Numbered from the stretch's first letter, positions 8,061 through 17,303 are shown. The stretch is DNA of 64,000 nt from Chitinophaga oryzae (GCF_012516375.2 NZ_CP051204.2:1736001-1800000); one strand, 5' to 3'. Notes: generated by a model not told the origin, from the sequence alone. Numbers and translations are program-made.

Positions 8061-8092
8061 AAAAAGCCGATCGCTTAGCGATCGGCTTTTTT
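8061..8092 (+). terminator. Rho-independent terminator after the small lipoprotein
   Basis: Stem GCCGATCGC (8066-8074) with GCGATCGGC (8078-8086), extended by A and T runs on either side. Confidence 0.9.
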
Positions 8093-8095
8093 ATT

Positions 8096-8177
8096 TAGGA
8101 ATTTATTGATTTACGGATTTATTGATTTCGCCTCAATGATCACGAAATCAATAAATCCGTAAATCAATAAATTCCTA
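8096..8177. repeat. Perfect 35-bp inverted repeat made of 8-bp units
   Basis: The left arm (8096-8130) and right arm (8143-8177) are exact reverse complements, with a 12-base loop. Each arm consists of near-8-bp units (ATTTATTG, ATTTACGG, ATTTATTG, ATTTCG). It sits between convergent genes, directly after a normal terminator. Confidence 0.93.
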
Positions 8178-8183
8178 AATGAT

Positions 8184-9056
8184 TTAGTCTTCGAGCAGGG
8201 AAGCGAGGTTGCTGAGCTCATCCTGGCGGTAAGCGTCTTTGTCGTCCCGGAAACATTTGGCCAGCTCCTCCAGCAGGAACTGGATGATGCGTTTGTTGGA
8301 CTGTGGTTTGAAGTAAGACGGCACGGAAGGAACGGAAACCCTTTTCAGGTAAGTGTCCACATCCTGCTGGGTATAGATCTGTCCCTGAATGGGATCGATG
8401 AAAAACAGGATGCGCTGGTCGTCCGGATCTATCGGTTCATCAAAATCGATGAAGGTATCAAAATAAGCGAGGATAAACTGCCGGGGGATATTCACCGCGT
8501 ATACCGGCAGGTCAAGCATGGCGCACAGGCTCTGATAGATGATGCCGTTGGTAACGGGATTGCCTTTTTTGGATTCTATCACCTGGTTGATGAAGAACTG
8601 GTTTTTCCGCTGGTAGGACACTTCTTCCCCTTTGAGGCCGAAGTAGTTGTAGATCATGCTGTTGAGTACATTGATCTTTTCCAGCGGCGTCAGGTAGTTA
8701 TTCAGCTCCAGCCAGATATTACGTTTAATGCGTTCTATTTCGTTCAGTATCTGGGAAGGCGCCAGGTCGGGGAATTGGTAGCGGGCCACCAGGATAGCGC
8801 CCTGCATGAGGTCCTGTAGCTCCGACTGGCTCCATGCACGCAAGGCCGCCTGCAGGTCCTGGTAATGGACCCGGTGGATCAGCAGTTCTATCCTCTCCTG
8901 TATGGATTCGTCCACGGTATTCTCCCACAAATTCTCCAGGTTGGGAATGATTTCTTTGCCGTACAGCAGTATTTTGCTGGCGACAGTGTCGAATACTTCC
9001 TGGTCCGGATCATCCAACAGGTGGAACAATGCATTTATTTCCTTGTTTTCGTGCAT
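8184..9056 (-). CDS. SirB1/transglutaminase-like fold protein
   Basis: The 290-residue protein has an N-terminal helical part (about 1-80, HEAT-like) followed by a transglutaminase-like SirB1 domain. The family pattern NSMIYNYFGLKGEEVSYQ, then NQFFINQVIESKKGNPVTNGIIY and a later ILAYFDTF is present. Proteins of this family often lack the catalytic Cys-His-Asp triad, and no clear catalytic Cys is seen here, so an enzymatic role is doubtful. It lies 6 bp downstream of topA on the same strand and is probably cotranscribed. The cellular role is unknown. Confidence 0.75.
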   Translation of the reverse strand: MHENKEINALFHLLDDPDQEVFDTVASKILLYGKEIIPNLENLWENTVDESIQERIELLIHRVHYQDLQAALRAWSQSELQDLMQGAILVARYQFPDLAPSQILNEIERIKRNIWLELNNYLTPLEKINVLNSMIYNYFGLKGEEVSYQRKNQFFINQVIESKKGNPVTNGIIYQSLCAMLDLPVYAVNIPRQFILAYFDTFIDFDEPIDPDDQRILFFIDPIQGQIYTQQDVDTYLKRVSVPSVPSYFKPQSNKRIIQFLLEELAKCFRDDKDAYRQDELSNLASLLED

Positions 9057-9062
9057 GTTGGG

Positions 9063-11417
9063 TTATTCAGCTTTCTTCTTCCGCGGCGGCGCTTTTTTCT
9101 TGGGCGGATTGGCTTTGGCTTCTTCGATGATAGCTTTGGCTTCTTCCACGGTCAGGTCCGCAGCGGTGTCAATTTTCTCTTTCGGTATCTTGAAGTTCTT
9201 CAGGCCCTGTTTGATGTACGGACCATAAGGCCCTTTCAGGATCTGTATCTTTTCCTTTTCAAATACTTTGATGGTCCGCTCGTCTTTGGCTGCTCTCTTT
9301 TCCACGATGAGCGGCGCTACTTCGTCCAGTTCCACGGTGTATGGGTCCATTTCCTTTTTCAGGGAATAGAATTTTTTGTCGTGCTGTGCGTACGGGCCAA
9401 AGCGGCCGATGTTGACGATCACCTCTGAATCTTCGAACTGGCCGAGATTGCGGGGCAGGCGGAACAGCTCCATCGCTTCTTCCAGGGAGATGGTTTCGAT
9501 GCTCTGGGTCGTCTTCAGTTTGGCGAAGCGGGGTTTCTCCTCGTCTTCCACTTTACCGATCTGGATCATGGGGCCGTAGCGTCCCATGCGGGCCACGATC
9601 GGTTTGCCGGTGGATTCTTCCACGCCCAGCTGGCGTTCGCCTTTCACGCGTTCTGCGTTTTCCAGCGTGTTTTCCACATCTTTATGGAAAGGGCTGTAAA
9701 ACTCTTTCAGCATTTTGTTCCACACTTTCTTGCCGTTGGCGATTTCATCGAACTCTTCTTCAATTTTGGCGGTGAAACCGTAGTCCATCACGGAATTGAA
9801 GTATTGGTTGAGGAAATCGGTCACGATCATGCCGAGATCGGTGGGGAACAGCTTGGATTTTTCGGCGCCGGTATTTTCGCTGTCTGTCTGCTGGCTGATT
9901 TTATCAGCTTTCAGTATCAGGATGCGGAATTCCCTTTTTATGCCTTCTTTGTCCCTTTTTTCCACATATCCTCTTTTCTGGATGGTGGTGATGGTAGGGG
10001 CGTAGGTAGACGGGCGGCCGATGCCCAGTTCTTCCAGTTTTTTAACGAGGCTGGCCTCTGTATAGCGGGGCGCAGGGCGGGAGAACCTTTCGGTGGCCTT
10101 CATTTCTCTGAGGTCCAGCGTTTGTTTCACGGCCAGTGGCGGCAGTGACCCTTCCTGTGCTTCGTCTTCGTTAATGTCTTCATCGTCATGGCTTTCCATG
10201 TATACTTTCAGGAAGCCGTCGAATTTCAGTACTTCACCGCTGGCGGTCAGCTCTTCGTTGTTGGTGGAGATACTGATTTTGGCGATGGTTTTTTCCAGTT
10301 CTGCGTCCGCCATCTGGCTGGCGATGGTACGTTTCCAGATCAGTTCGTACAGTTTGCGGGTGTCGCTGTCATCTACCGTGGAGTTTTCCATGTAGGTGGG
10401 GCGGATCGCTTCGTGCGCTTCCTGGGCGGATTCGTTTTTGTTTTTGAATTTGCGGAACTGGTGGTAGCGATCGCCGAAGCTGGTCTTGATCGCTTTTTCG
10501 ATTTCCGCCACCGCTGTATCGGAGAGGTTGACGGAGTCGGTACGCATATAGGTGATAAAACCGCTTTCATACAGCTTCTGGGCCAGCAACATGGTTTTGG
10601 ACACGCTATATCCCAGTTTGCGGCTGGCTTCCTGTTGCAGGGTAGAAGTGGTGAAAGGGGCGGCAGGTGACTTCTTGCCGGGTTTTACCTGTATATCTTT
10701 TACGGAATAGACCGCGCTGACGCAGTCTTTGAGGAATTTCTCCGCATCTTCCGCTGTTTTGAACTTGTTGGGGCCTTCGGCTTTAAAGGAGATGTTTTTA
10801 CCGTTGATGTCTTTACCGGTAAACCATGCTTCTACTTTAAAGGTGCTCACGGCGGTGAAACCGTTGATCTCCCGTTCCCTTTCCACGATCAGGCGTACCG
10901 CCACCGACTGCACACGGCCGGCAGAAAGGGAGTTACGCATACTCATTTTTCTCCATAATACGGGGGAGAGCTCAAAGCCCACGATCCTGTCGAGGATACG
11001 GCGGGCCTGCTGGGCGTTTACCCGGTCCATATCGAGCTTGCGGGGGTGCTGTACCGCATTTTCGATGGCCGGTTTGGTGATCTCGTGGAATACAATGCGT
11101 TTGGTTTCTTTCGGATCGAGGCCCAATACCTCGCACAAATGCCATGAAATGGCTTCCCCTTCACGGTCCTCATCCGTTGCGAGCCAAACCTCATCGGTTT
11201 CCTTTGCCAGCTTCTTCAGGTCTTTTACCACCTTTTCTTTATCTTCCGGTATTACATATTTAGGCTTGAAGTTATTTTCGATGTCTATCCCCATGTCGTC
11301 CTTCTCCAGGTCACGGATGTGCCCGAAGCAGGATTTGACTTCAAAGTCCTTGCCCAGAATTTTTTCAATGGTCTTGGCCTTTGCCGGGGACTCCACTATA
11401 ACTAAATTTTTTGCCAT
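9063..11417 (-). CDS. topA: DNA topoisomerase I (type IA)
   Basis: The 784-residue protein has a TOPRIM domain (1-115) with the metal-binding DEDREGE motif at about 82-88, then the type IA core with catalytic Tyr290 in GFITYMRTDS. The usual cysteine zinc fingers are absent. Instead there are C-terminal glycine-rich topoisomerase repeats (MGRYGPMIQIG, IGRFGPYAQH, KGPYGPYIK) and a lysine-rich tail, an arrangement common in Bacteroidota. The enzyme relaxes negative supercoils behind RNA polymerase. The start is the ATG before AKNLVIVESPAKAKTIEKIL. Confidence 0.97.
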   Translation of the reverse strand: MAKNLVIVESPAKAKTIEKILGKDFEVKSCFGHIRDLEKDDMGIDIENNFKPKYVIPEDKEKVVKDLKKLAKETDEVWLATDEDREGEAISWHLCEVLGLDPKETKRIVFHEITKPAIENAVQHPRKLDMDRVNAQQARRILDRIVGFELSPVLWRKMSMRNSLSAGRVQSVAVRLIVEREREINGFTAVSTFKVEAWFTGKDINGKNISFKAEGPNKFKTAEDAEKFLKDCVSAVYSVKDIQVKPGKKSPAAPFTTSTLQQEASRKLGYSVSKTMLLAQKLYESGFITYMRTDSVNLSDTAVAEIEKAIKTSFGDRYHQFRKFKNKNESAQEAHEAIRPTYMENSTVDDSDTRKLYELIWKRTIASQMADAELEKTIAKISISTNNEELTASGEVLKFDGFLKVYMESHDDEDINEDEAQEGSLPPLAVKQTLDLREMKATERFSRPAPRYTEASLVKKLEELGIGRPSTYAPTITTIQKRGYVEKRDKEGIKREFRILILKADKISQQTDSENTGAEKSKLFPTDLGMIVTDFLNQYFNSVMDYGFTAKIEEEFDEIANGKKVWNKMLKEFYSPFHKDVENTLENAERVKGERQLGVEESTGKPIVARMGRYGPMIQIGKVEDEEKPRFAKLKTTQSIETISLEEAMELFRLPRNLGQFEDSEVIVNIGRFGPYAQHDKKFYSLKKEMDPYTVELDEVAPLIVEKRAAKDERTIKVFEKEKIQILKGPYGPYIKQGLKNFKIPKEKIDTAADLTVEEAKAIIEEAKANPPKKKAPPRKKKAE

Positions 11418-11530
11418 GTATGCTTCTTTAATGTGCTGCTAAATACGTAAAAAATCGTAAAATAAATACTAATAGGATTTTGCAATGATATAAAAGTACC
11501 TTCAAAATAAAAAATAAGGCGTCTTTTTGT

Positions 11531-11705
11531 AAAATTACGAATTACGGATTACGAATTACGAATTGACAGGTTTCTCTCTCCCCATTGCTTTAATATCTAC
11601 CTTTCATAATTTATTATATATTAAATAATATTAAATCGAATATAATGTTAATCAATAATTATTCGATCTATAATTCGTAAATCGTAATTCGTAATCCGTA
11701 ATTTT
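11531..11705. repeat. Facing ATTCGTA-heptamer arms between topA and the DUF2520 gene
   Basis: The 34-bp left arm (11531-11564, AATTACG type) faces a 34-bp right arm (11672-11705, AATTCGT type). They are near reverse complements and enclose about 107 bp of AT-rich sequence. The pair lies between divergent genes, so the topA promoter and the promoter of the rightward cluster must lie within or beside it. The right arm ends 5 bp before the ATG at 11711. Apart from the repeats nothing further is recognised in this 292-bp gap. Confidence 0.88.
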
Positions 11706-11710
11706 AATTC

Positions 11711-12475
11711 ATGGATATTGTAATCATTGGCACCGGAAATGTGGCCCATTGTTTCGGACAGTTGTTAAAACTGCACGGCCACCAGATCAAACAGGTGGTA
11801 GGCCGTAACGCCGAACATACCAGGGAGCTGGCAGAGATGCTCAACGCCTCCTTCACCATTGACCTGATGGATATTAATATGGAGGCAGACGTATACCTGC
11901 TGGCCGTCAGCGATGCTGCCATCCCGGAAATGAATGACCAGCTCCGCCTCGGCAAACGGATCGTGGCCCATACGGCCGGAGCAGTACCGCTGAGCGCTAT
12001 CTCCCGGATCTCGGTCAACACCGGGGTGCTGTACCCGCTGCAGTCCATCCGCAAAGAACTTAAAAACTACCCGCCCATCCCCATCATGCTGGAAGCCGGT
12101 AATGACGACGTGCTGAAACGCCTGCAGGCGGTGGCCGGCAGCCTGGCCTCCCGCATCACCATCGCCGATTCGGACCAGCGCCTGAAATATCACCTCACCG
12201 CAGTGCTGTGCAATAACTTCACCAACCATCTCTTCGCGGAAGCGAAAGCTTATTGTGATCGGGAACAGCTGGACTTCTCCCTGCTGCAGCCTATTATTAA
12301 GGAGACGTTCGACCGGCTGGAGCGTTACGCCCCCGAAACCGTGCAGACAGGCCCGGCCCTCCGTAACGATGAAACGACCATGGCCCTGCACCGTACCCTG
12401 CTGGCCGGCAACGAACAGCTGAAACGGGTGTACGAAGTGATGAGCGAAGCTATTTACCGGTTTCACAAGAAATAA
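11711..12475 (+). CDS. Rossmann-fold/DUF2520 protein
   Basis: The 254-residue protein begins with an N-terminal NAD(P)-binding Rossmann fold (IVIIGTGNVAHCFGQLL, glycine motif GTGNVA at about 7-12). A DUF2520 C-terminal helical domain follows from about residue 125 (YHLTAVLCNNFTNHLFAEA). The fold resembles 6-phosphogluconate dehydrogenase-type and pantoate-reductase enzymes. The substrate is unknown. It is first in a rightward cluster with kdsC-like, ubiA-like and maf genes. Confidence 0.85.
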   Translation: MDIVIIGTGNVAHCFGQLLKLHGHQIKQVVGRNAEHTRELAEMLNASFTIDLMDINMEADVYLLAVSDAAIPEMNDQLRLGKRIVAHTAGAVPLSAISRISVNTGVLYPLQSIRKELKNYPPIPIMLEAGNDDVLKRLQAVAGSLASRITIADSDQRLKYHLTAVLCNNFTNHLFAEAKAYCDREQLDFSLLQPIIKETFDRLERYAPETVQTGPALRNDETTMALHRTLLAGNEQLKRVYEVMSEAIYRFHKK

Positions 12476-12591
12476 TTACGAATTACGAATTACGAATTAG
12501 GGCTGCAATATGGCCCTGTTTTATAGTGAAATAATGGAATGTATTTATGCCGCCTCCCAAATTCGTAATTCGTAATTCGTAATTCGTAATT
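12474..12591. repeat. Facing ATTCGTA-heptamer arms between DUF2520 and kdsC
   Basis: The left arm of AATTACG units (12474-12498, overlapping the stop codon) is complementary over at least 25 bp to the right arm of AATTCGT units (12560-12591). The 61-bp loop holds a smaller hairpin, AGGGC with GCCCT, followed by T-rich sequence, which could end transcription. Confidence 0.9.
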
Positions 12592-12602
12592 ACATTTGCC
12601 GG

Positions 12603-13124
12603 ATGAACGTACTAGCTTTATTCAAGCCTATTACCACTTTCGTACTGGACGTGGACGGGGTGCTGACGGATGGAACGCTGCAGTTATTGCCCGGCGGGGA
12701 AATGTCACGCAAAATGAATATCAAGGACGGTTACGCTTTACAGCTGGCCGTTAAAAAAGGATACCGGGTGGTCATTATCTCCGGCGGAAAATCGGAGAGC
12801 GTGGTGAGCAGGCTGCAGGGCCTGGGTATCACCGATATCTATACCGGTATCCATGATAAAAAAGAAAAGCTCCAGGATTATGTGTTTGAGCATGATCTCA
12901 CCTGGGACGAAATCCTGTACATGGGCGACGATATCCCTGACTACCAGGTGATGCAGCTCGTAGCGCTGCCTGCCTGCCCGGCAGATGCGGTCAGCGAGAT
13001 CAAAAGCATCTCCCGGTATATATCCCCGGTAGCAGGCGGACAAGGTTGCGTGCGGGAGGTAATAGAAAAAGTTCTGAAGCTCAATAATCACTGGCTGATG
13101 GACGAAGGCATTGCATCGAAATAA
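12603..13124 (+). CDS. kdsC: KdsC-like HAD phosphatase (KDO-8-phosphate phosphatase family)
   Basis: The 173-residue protein has the small cap-less HAD fold of KdsC: motif I VLDVDGVLTDG with catalytic D16 and D18, motif II IISGG, a lysine in motif III (KKEKL), and motif IV YMGDDIPD. KdsC removes the phosphate from KDO-8-phosphate in lipopolysaccharide core synthesis. Related HADs act on other acidic sugars, and no kdsA or kdsB is next to it, so substrate specificity is inferred from family only. The end comes 14 bp before the ubiA-like ATG. Confidence 0.88.
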   Translation: MNVLALFKPITTFVLDVDGVLTDGTLQLLPGGEMSRKMNIKDGYALQLAVKKGYRVVIISGGKSESVVSRLQGLGITDIYTGIHDKKEKLQDYVFEHDLTWDEILYMGDDIPDYQVMQLVALPACPADAVSEIKSISRYISPVAGGQGCVREVIEKVLKLNNHWLMDEGIASK

Positions 13125-13137
13125 TAAACAGAACACT

Positions 13138-14079
13138 ATGAAGCTCTGGGCTGCGTTTTTTAAGCTGGTGAGATATCCCAACCTCATTTATATTGCCCTT
13201 ACCCAGTTCTTATTGCAGTATTGCGTGGTGGAGCCGGTGTTGCACAGCAGTGGCGAAGAACCCTCCCTCTCGGTAGTCCAGTTTGTACTGCTGAGCCTTT
13301 CCACCATACTCATTGCGGCCGCGGGTTATATTATCAACGATTATTTTGATATCAACATCGATATTGTCAATAAACCGGACAAGATGGTGCTGGATAAAAT
13401 TATCAGCCGCCGCTGGGCCATGGCCTGGCATACCATATTTAATATGGCAGGCGTGTCGCTGGGTTTTATCGTGGCATGGAAAACCGGCCAGATTTACCTG
13501 GGCTTTACCCAGGTGATCTGCTCCCTGCTGCTCTGGTTTTATTCTACCTCCTTCAAACGGCAGGTGCTGATCGGTAATGTGGTCATCTCCCTGCTGACCG
13601 CTCTGTCGGTATCCGTGGTGGGCTTTTACGAGAAACAGATCTACGAGAGCTTCGAGGCCATCATGTCGCCCTCCGGCCGTAAACTGATCCAGATCATCGG
13701 CGTATATGCCTTGTTTGCCTTTATTATTTCCATGGTACGCGAAGTGGTGAAAGACCTGGAAGACATGATCGGCGACAGCAAAGACGGTTGCCGTACCATC
13801 CCCATCATCTGGGGCGTGCTGCCGGCCAAAAGGCTGTGCAATATGCTGTTGCTGGCGCTGCAGGTGACCATCATCGCCGTGGAAGTAAGGGTATGGCTGC
13901 TGGGCTGGTATATCGCTATCGCCTACCTGGTACTGCTGGTACAGGCCCCCTGCGTATATGCTTATGTGTTACTCAGGAAAGCCCATCTGCCGGAACACTA
14001 TCACCGCGTCAGCTCCATCGTAAAATGGATTATGCTGACCGGGATTTTATCCATGATCTTTTTTAAATGCTATCTGTAG
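13138..14079 (+). CDS. UbiA-family prenyltransferase
   Basis: The protein has 313 residues from the ATG at 13138 and about nine hydrophobic segments. The first Asp-rich motif is NDYFDINID (67-75) and the second is DLEDMIGD. These bind Mg2+-diphosphate of a polyprenyl donor in the membrane. Candidate roles are (di)geranylgeranylglyceryl-phosphate synthase-like or quinone/heme prenylation. Bacteroidota carry such a UbiA protein annotated as geranylgeranylglycerol-phosphate geranylgeranyltransferase, which fits best. An in-frame ATG at 13111 would overlap the preceding gene, so 13138 is preferred. Confidence 0.87.
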   Translation: MKLWAAFFKLVRYPNLIYIALTQFLLQYCVVEPVLHSSGEEPSLSVVQFVLLSLSTILIAAAGYIINDYFDINIDIVNKPDKMVLDKIISRRWAMAWHTIFNMAGVSLGFIVAWKTGQIYLGFTQVICSLLLWFYSTSFKRQVLIGNVVISLLTALSVSVVGFYEKQIYESFEAIMSPSGRKLIQIIGVYALFAFIISMVREVVKDLEDMIGDSKDGCRTIPIIWGVLPAKRLCNMLLLALQVTIIAVEVRVWLLGWYIAIAYLVLLVQAPCVYAYVLLRKAHLPEHYHRVSSIVKWIMLTGILSMIFFKCYL

Positions 14080-14103
14080 CACCATAAATATCAAAATATC
14101 AAA

Positions 14104-14673
14104 ATGTATCAAGGCGCTCCCGTAGTACTGGCTTCCCAGTCGCCCCGCAGAAAACAGTTGCTGGAACAGGCAGGCATTCCTTTCGAGGTAAGAGTGGTGG
14201 AAACCGCAGAGACATATCCTCCCGGACTGGCCACCGAACAGATCCCTGTTCATATCGCGCAACAGAAAGCGGAGGCTGTGGCGTCGCTTTGTCAGCCTGA
14301 AGAGATCGTCATTGCTGCGGATACCGTAGTGGTGCTCGATGAAACCATCATCGGCAAGCCGAAAGACCGCGACGATGCCGTGCGTATCCTTACCGCGCTC
14401 AGCGGCCGGGAACACCGTGTGATCACAGGGGTCGTGATCCGTTGCAACGGTAAGGAGAAAGCGTTCTCACAGACTACCACCGTACATTTTAAGCCGCTTT
14501 CCCACGAGCAGGTAACGTATTATGTGGATAACTTCAAACCCTATGACAAAGCCGGCGCTTATGCGATCCAGGAATGGATCGGCGCAGTAGGCATTGACAG
14601 TATCCATGGCTGTTTTTACAATGTGATGGGACTGCCCATCAGCAAAGTGGCGGAAGAACTCCATCGAATTTGA
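14104..14673 (+). CDS. maf: Maf-family nucleoside triphosphate pyrophosphatase
   Basis: The 189-residue protein has the Maf signature at the N-terminus (VLASQSPRRKQLL, 8-20) and the conserved segments IVIAADTVVVLD, IIGKP and DKAGAYAIQ. Maf proteins hydrolyse non-canonical or pyrimidine nucleoside triphosphates (dTTP/UTP subgroup by the AYAIQ segment) to the monophosphate. The length is standard. It is the last gene of the DUF2520-kdsC-ubiA-maf cluster. Confidence 0.93.
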   Translation: MYQGAPVVLASQSPRRKQLLEQAGIPFEVRVVETAETYPPGLATEQIPVHIAQQKAEAVASLCQPEEIVIAADTVVVLDETIIGKPKDRDDAVRILTALSGREHRVITGVVIRCNGKEKAFSQTTTVHFKPLSHEQVTYYVDNFKPYDKAGAYAIQEWIGAVGIDSIHGCFYNVMGLPISKVAEELHRI

Positions 14674-14703
14674 TCATCATCCGGCCCGGGATTCCGGGAT
14701 TCT

Positions 14704-14736
14704 AAAAAAAATGGGCCAATCCGAAGGGATTGGCCC
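14704..14736 (-). terminator. Rho-independent terminator for the hom transcript
   Basis: A 10-bp GC-rich stem (14713-14722 with 14727-14736) is followed, on the minus strand only, by a run of seven T. It lies 37 bp beyond the hom stop. Confidence 0.85.
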
Positions 14737-14772
14737 GTATATGTGGTTGGTTGTGCCTATGGCACCAATGTT

Positions 14773-15954
14773 TTATTCGAGGACCAACAGGTTAACGTCT
14801 TTCTTTTTCAGCCAGCCTGCATCTTTCAGTTTTTGCAGGTTGATGGTGCCCACTACATATCTCCACTCCGGTGATTCATATTTTTCAGAGATGTTGAAGA
14901 ACTCGGCCAGGTCTACCTGGTCGGGCGTTTTATAGCGCAGGTACACTTTCAGTTTCACGTCGTTGGTGAAATTGGGCTGGTTGTTCTGTTTGATTTTCTT
15001 GTATTCATAACGGTAATTGTAAAGCAGCGCGGAGATGTCTGACAGTACGGCGCTGCCGGTAGCGGTACCGCCGGCGCCTTTGCCCACGAAGAACTGTTTG
15101 TCGGTGAATGCGCTCTCGAGGAGGATACCATTGTATTCGTTGTACACATCGTACAGCAGGTTATGCTCTTTTACGAGGTGCGGCAGCACATAGGCGAATA
15201 CGCTTCCGTTCTGGCGGCGGCATTGCGCGATCAGTTTAACGGTACAGTTGCGTTGTTTGGCAAACTGGATATCGAAGTCGTTGAGGTGGTGAATACCGAA
15301 GTTGTACACTTCTTCCGGTTTCACGAAGGTGCCGAAAGCGTGGAGCAGCAGGATCACGAGTTTGAATTTCGGATCGTAGCCTTCGATGTCGAGGGTGGGG
15401 TCTGTTTCGGCGAAACCCAGTTCCTGTGCCTGTTGCAGGGCAGTTTCGAAGCTGAGGTTTTCTTCGAATATTTTGGTCAGGATATAATTCGTAGAGCCGT
15501 TACAGATACCTTCCACTGCATTGAGCAGGTCGTTATCGTAATATTCTTCGAGGTTGCGGATGATGGGAATAGAAGCGCAGCTGGAGGCTTCGTACAGGAA
15601 AGGCACTTTGTTGGCCGACTGCAGTTCGTACAGGGCCGGCAGGTTTTCCGCGATCATGCGTTTGCTGGCGCTGACAACGGCTTTACCGTTGCGAAGGGCA
15701 GTGCTGACAATGTCGAAAGCGGCTTCTGTATCGTTGATTAGCTCCACCACTACATCGATAGTAGGATCTTCAAGGATTTCATTTTTATCCGTTGTAAAAT
15801 AGCTACTGTCGATAGGTCTTGATTTGTTGGGGTCTTTAATACAGATTTTTTTGATGCGTGCATTAATCCCTTTGGTTCTGTTCAATACCTCGTAGAGGCC
15901 CTGGCCTACGACGCCGAAACCGAAAATACCCAGATTGATGATCTTGTTTTCCAT
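14773..15954 (-). CDS. hom: Homoserine dehydrogenase
   Basis: The 393-residue single-function enzyme has an N-terminal NAD(P)-binding Rossmann motif, IFGFGVVGQGLYEVL (GFGVVGQG, about 11-18), followed by the homoserine dehydrogenase signature around LGFAETDPTLDIEGYDPKFK. No aspartokinase domain is fused and no ACT domain is clear. It reduces aspartate semialdehyde to homoserine for methionine and threonine synthesis. The metB-type gene lies 63 bp upstream on the same strand, and both are downstream of a SAM-I riboswitch. Confidence 0.95.
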   Translation of the reverse strand: MENKIINLGIFGFGVVGQGLYEVLNRTKGINARIKKICIKDPNKSRPIDSSYFTTDKNEILEDPTIDVVVELINDTEAAFDIVSTALRNGKAVVSASKRMIAENLPALYELQSANKVPFLYEASSCASIPIIRNLEEYYDNDLLNAVEGICNGSTNYILTKIFEENLSFETALQQAQELGFAETDPTLDIEGYDPKFKLVILLLHAFGTFVKPEEVYNFGIHHLNDFDIQFAKQRNCTVKLIAQCRRQNGSVFAYVLPHLVKEHNLLYDVYNEYNGILLESAFTDKQFFVGKGAGGTATGSAVLSDISALLYNYRYEYKKIKQNNQPNFTNDVKLKVYLRYKTPDQVDLAEFFNISEKYESPEWRYVVGTINLQKLKDAGWLKKKDVNLLVLE

Positions 15955-16017
15955 ACTTTAGTTCATAATTGGTTGGTGCTGTCAGTGTTCCGGCGGGCGG
16001 CCGTTGGTGGCTGACAG

Positions 16018-17196
16018 CTATTGTAAAACAGTAATTTGTTTGCCTGCCGGATGGTTTAGTTTATCCAGCGCCTGTTTCAGATCGTTGATGAGGTCTTCTG
16101 CATCTTCGATCCCTACAGAGAGGCGGATGCAGGAGTCCTGCAGTCCGGTTTTTTTCCGGAATTCTTCCGGTATGGTGCGGTGTGTCATGGTGGCCGGGTG
16201 GGCCAGCATGCTTTTCACGCCGCCGAAGCTTTCCGCGAGTTTAAACAGCTTGGTAGCGTTGACGATGCGGATCGCGTTTTTGATATTGTCTGCTTTGAGC
16301 GAGAAGCTGACGAGCGCGCCGTAGTTCTTCTGCTGTTTGCGGGCAATGTGATGATTTTTATGCGTGGCCAGCCCGGGATAGAACACTTTGTCAACGGCCG
16401 GATGGGCGGCGAGCCAGTTGGCGATGGCGCTGGCGTTGCTGCATTGTTTCTCGAACCGGAGGTAGAGCGTTTCAATGCCGCGGATGGTGAGCCAGGCTTC
16501 GAACGGGCTCAGGATGCTGCCGGAGATGTTCTGGTTGTACCGTATCTGGTCGGCCAGCGCTTTTGAATTCACCACTACCAGTCCGGCGATCACGTCGCAG
16601 TGGCCTGCCAGGTATTTGGACGCGCTGTGGATCACGATATCGGCGCCGAGCGTCAGTGGCTGCTGCAGCAGCGGAGTACTGAAGGTGTTGTCTACCGCCA
16701 GCAGGATGTTGTGTTGTTTGGCGATCTTGCTGACAGACTTGATGTCAGAGACGCGCAAAGTCGGATTGGTAGGAGATTCCAGCCAGATGATACGGGTTTT
16801 GGGCGTGATGGCGGCCAAAACCTTGTCCAGGTTGCTGGTGTCCACGAAATTTACTTTGATGCCGAAGCGTTCGAACATGTGGTTGAAGATCTGGAAGATG
16901 CCGCCGTAGGTATCTTCCACTGCCATGATTTCATCGCCGGACTTCAGCAGTTTGAGTACAGCGTCGATGGCAGACATGCCGCTGGCGAAAGCGAAGCCGG
17001 CATGTCCTTCTTCCAGGCTACAGATGAGCTCTTCCAGCACTTTACGCGTGGGATTGTTGGCCCGCGAAAATTCAAAACCTTTATTGATGCCCGGTGATTC
17101 CTGCACAAAGGTGGACGTCTGATAGATAGGCACTGAAATGGCGCCTGTCAGTTCGTCTACCGGAATGCTGTGAATCAGTTGTGTAGCTGTTTTCAT
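16018..17196 (-). CDS. metB: Cys/Met-metabolism PLP enzyme (cystathionine gamma-synthase type)
   Basis: The 392-residue fold type I PLP enzyme carries its Schiff-base lysine, K194, in HSASKYLAGHCD, and has the conserved DNTFSTP and FASGMSA segments. Family members are cystathionine gamma-synthase, gamma-lyase and O-acylhomoserine sulfhydrylase. The SAM-I riboswitch and the downstream hom point to a biosynthetic role in methionine synthesis, converting an O-acylhomoserine. The exact reaction cannot be settled from sequence alone. The leader before the ATG is about 300 nt and contains the riboswitch and its terminator. Confidence 0.9.
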   Translation of the reverse strand: MKTATQLIHSIPVDELTGAISVPIYQTSTFVQESPGINKGFEFSRANNPTRKVLEELICSLEEGHAGFAFASGMSAIDAVLKLLKSGDEIMAVEDTYGGIFQIFNHMFERFGIKVNFVDTSNLDKVLAAITPKTRIIWLESPTNPTLRVSDIKSVSKIAKQHNILLAVDNTFSTPLLQQPLTLGADIVIHSASKYLAGHCDVIAGLVVVNSKALADQIRYNQNISGSILSPFEAWLTIRGIETLYLRFEKQCSNASAIANWLAAHPAVDKVFYPGLATHKNHHIARKQQKNYGALVSFSLKADNIKNAIRIVNATKLFKLAESFGGVKSMLAHPATMTHRTIPEEFRKKTGLQDSCIRLSVGIEDAEDLINDLKQALDKLNHPAGKQITVLQ

Positions 17197-17303
17197 GTTA
17201 ATAAAATTTTAATGATGTCACGAAGGTCACGCAGTTTCGTGCAACTTTATCATTAAAAATCTATTTTAACAACCTTTTTCCAGGAAGTGGGCGGGAGAGG
17301 GCA

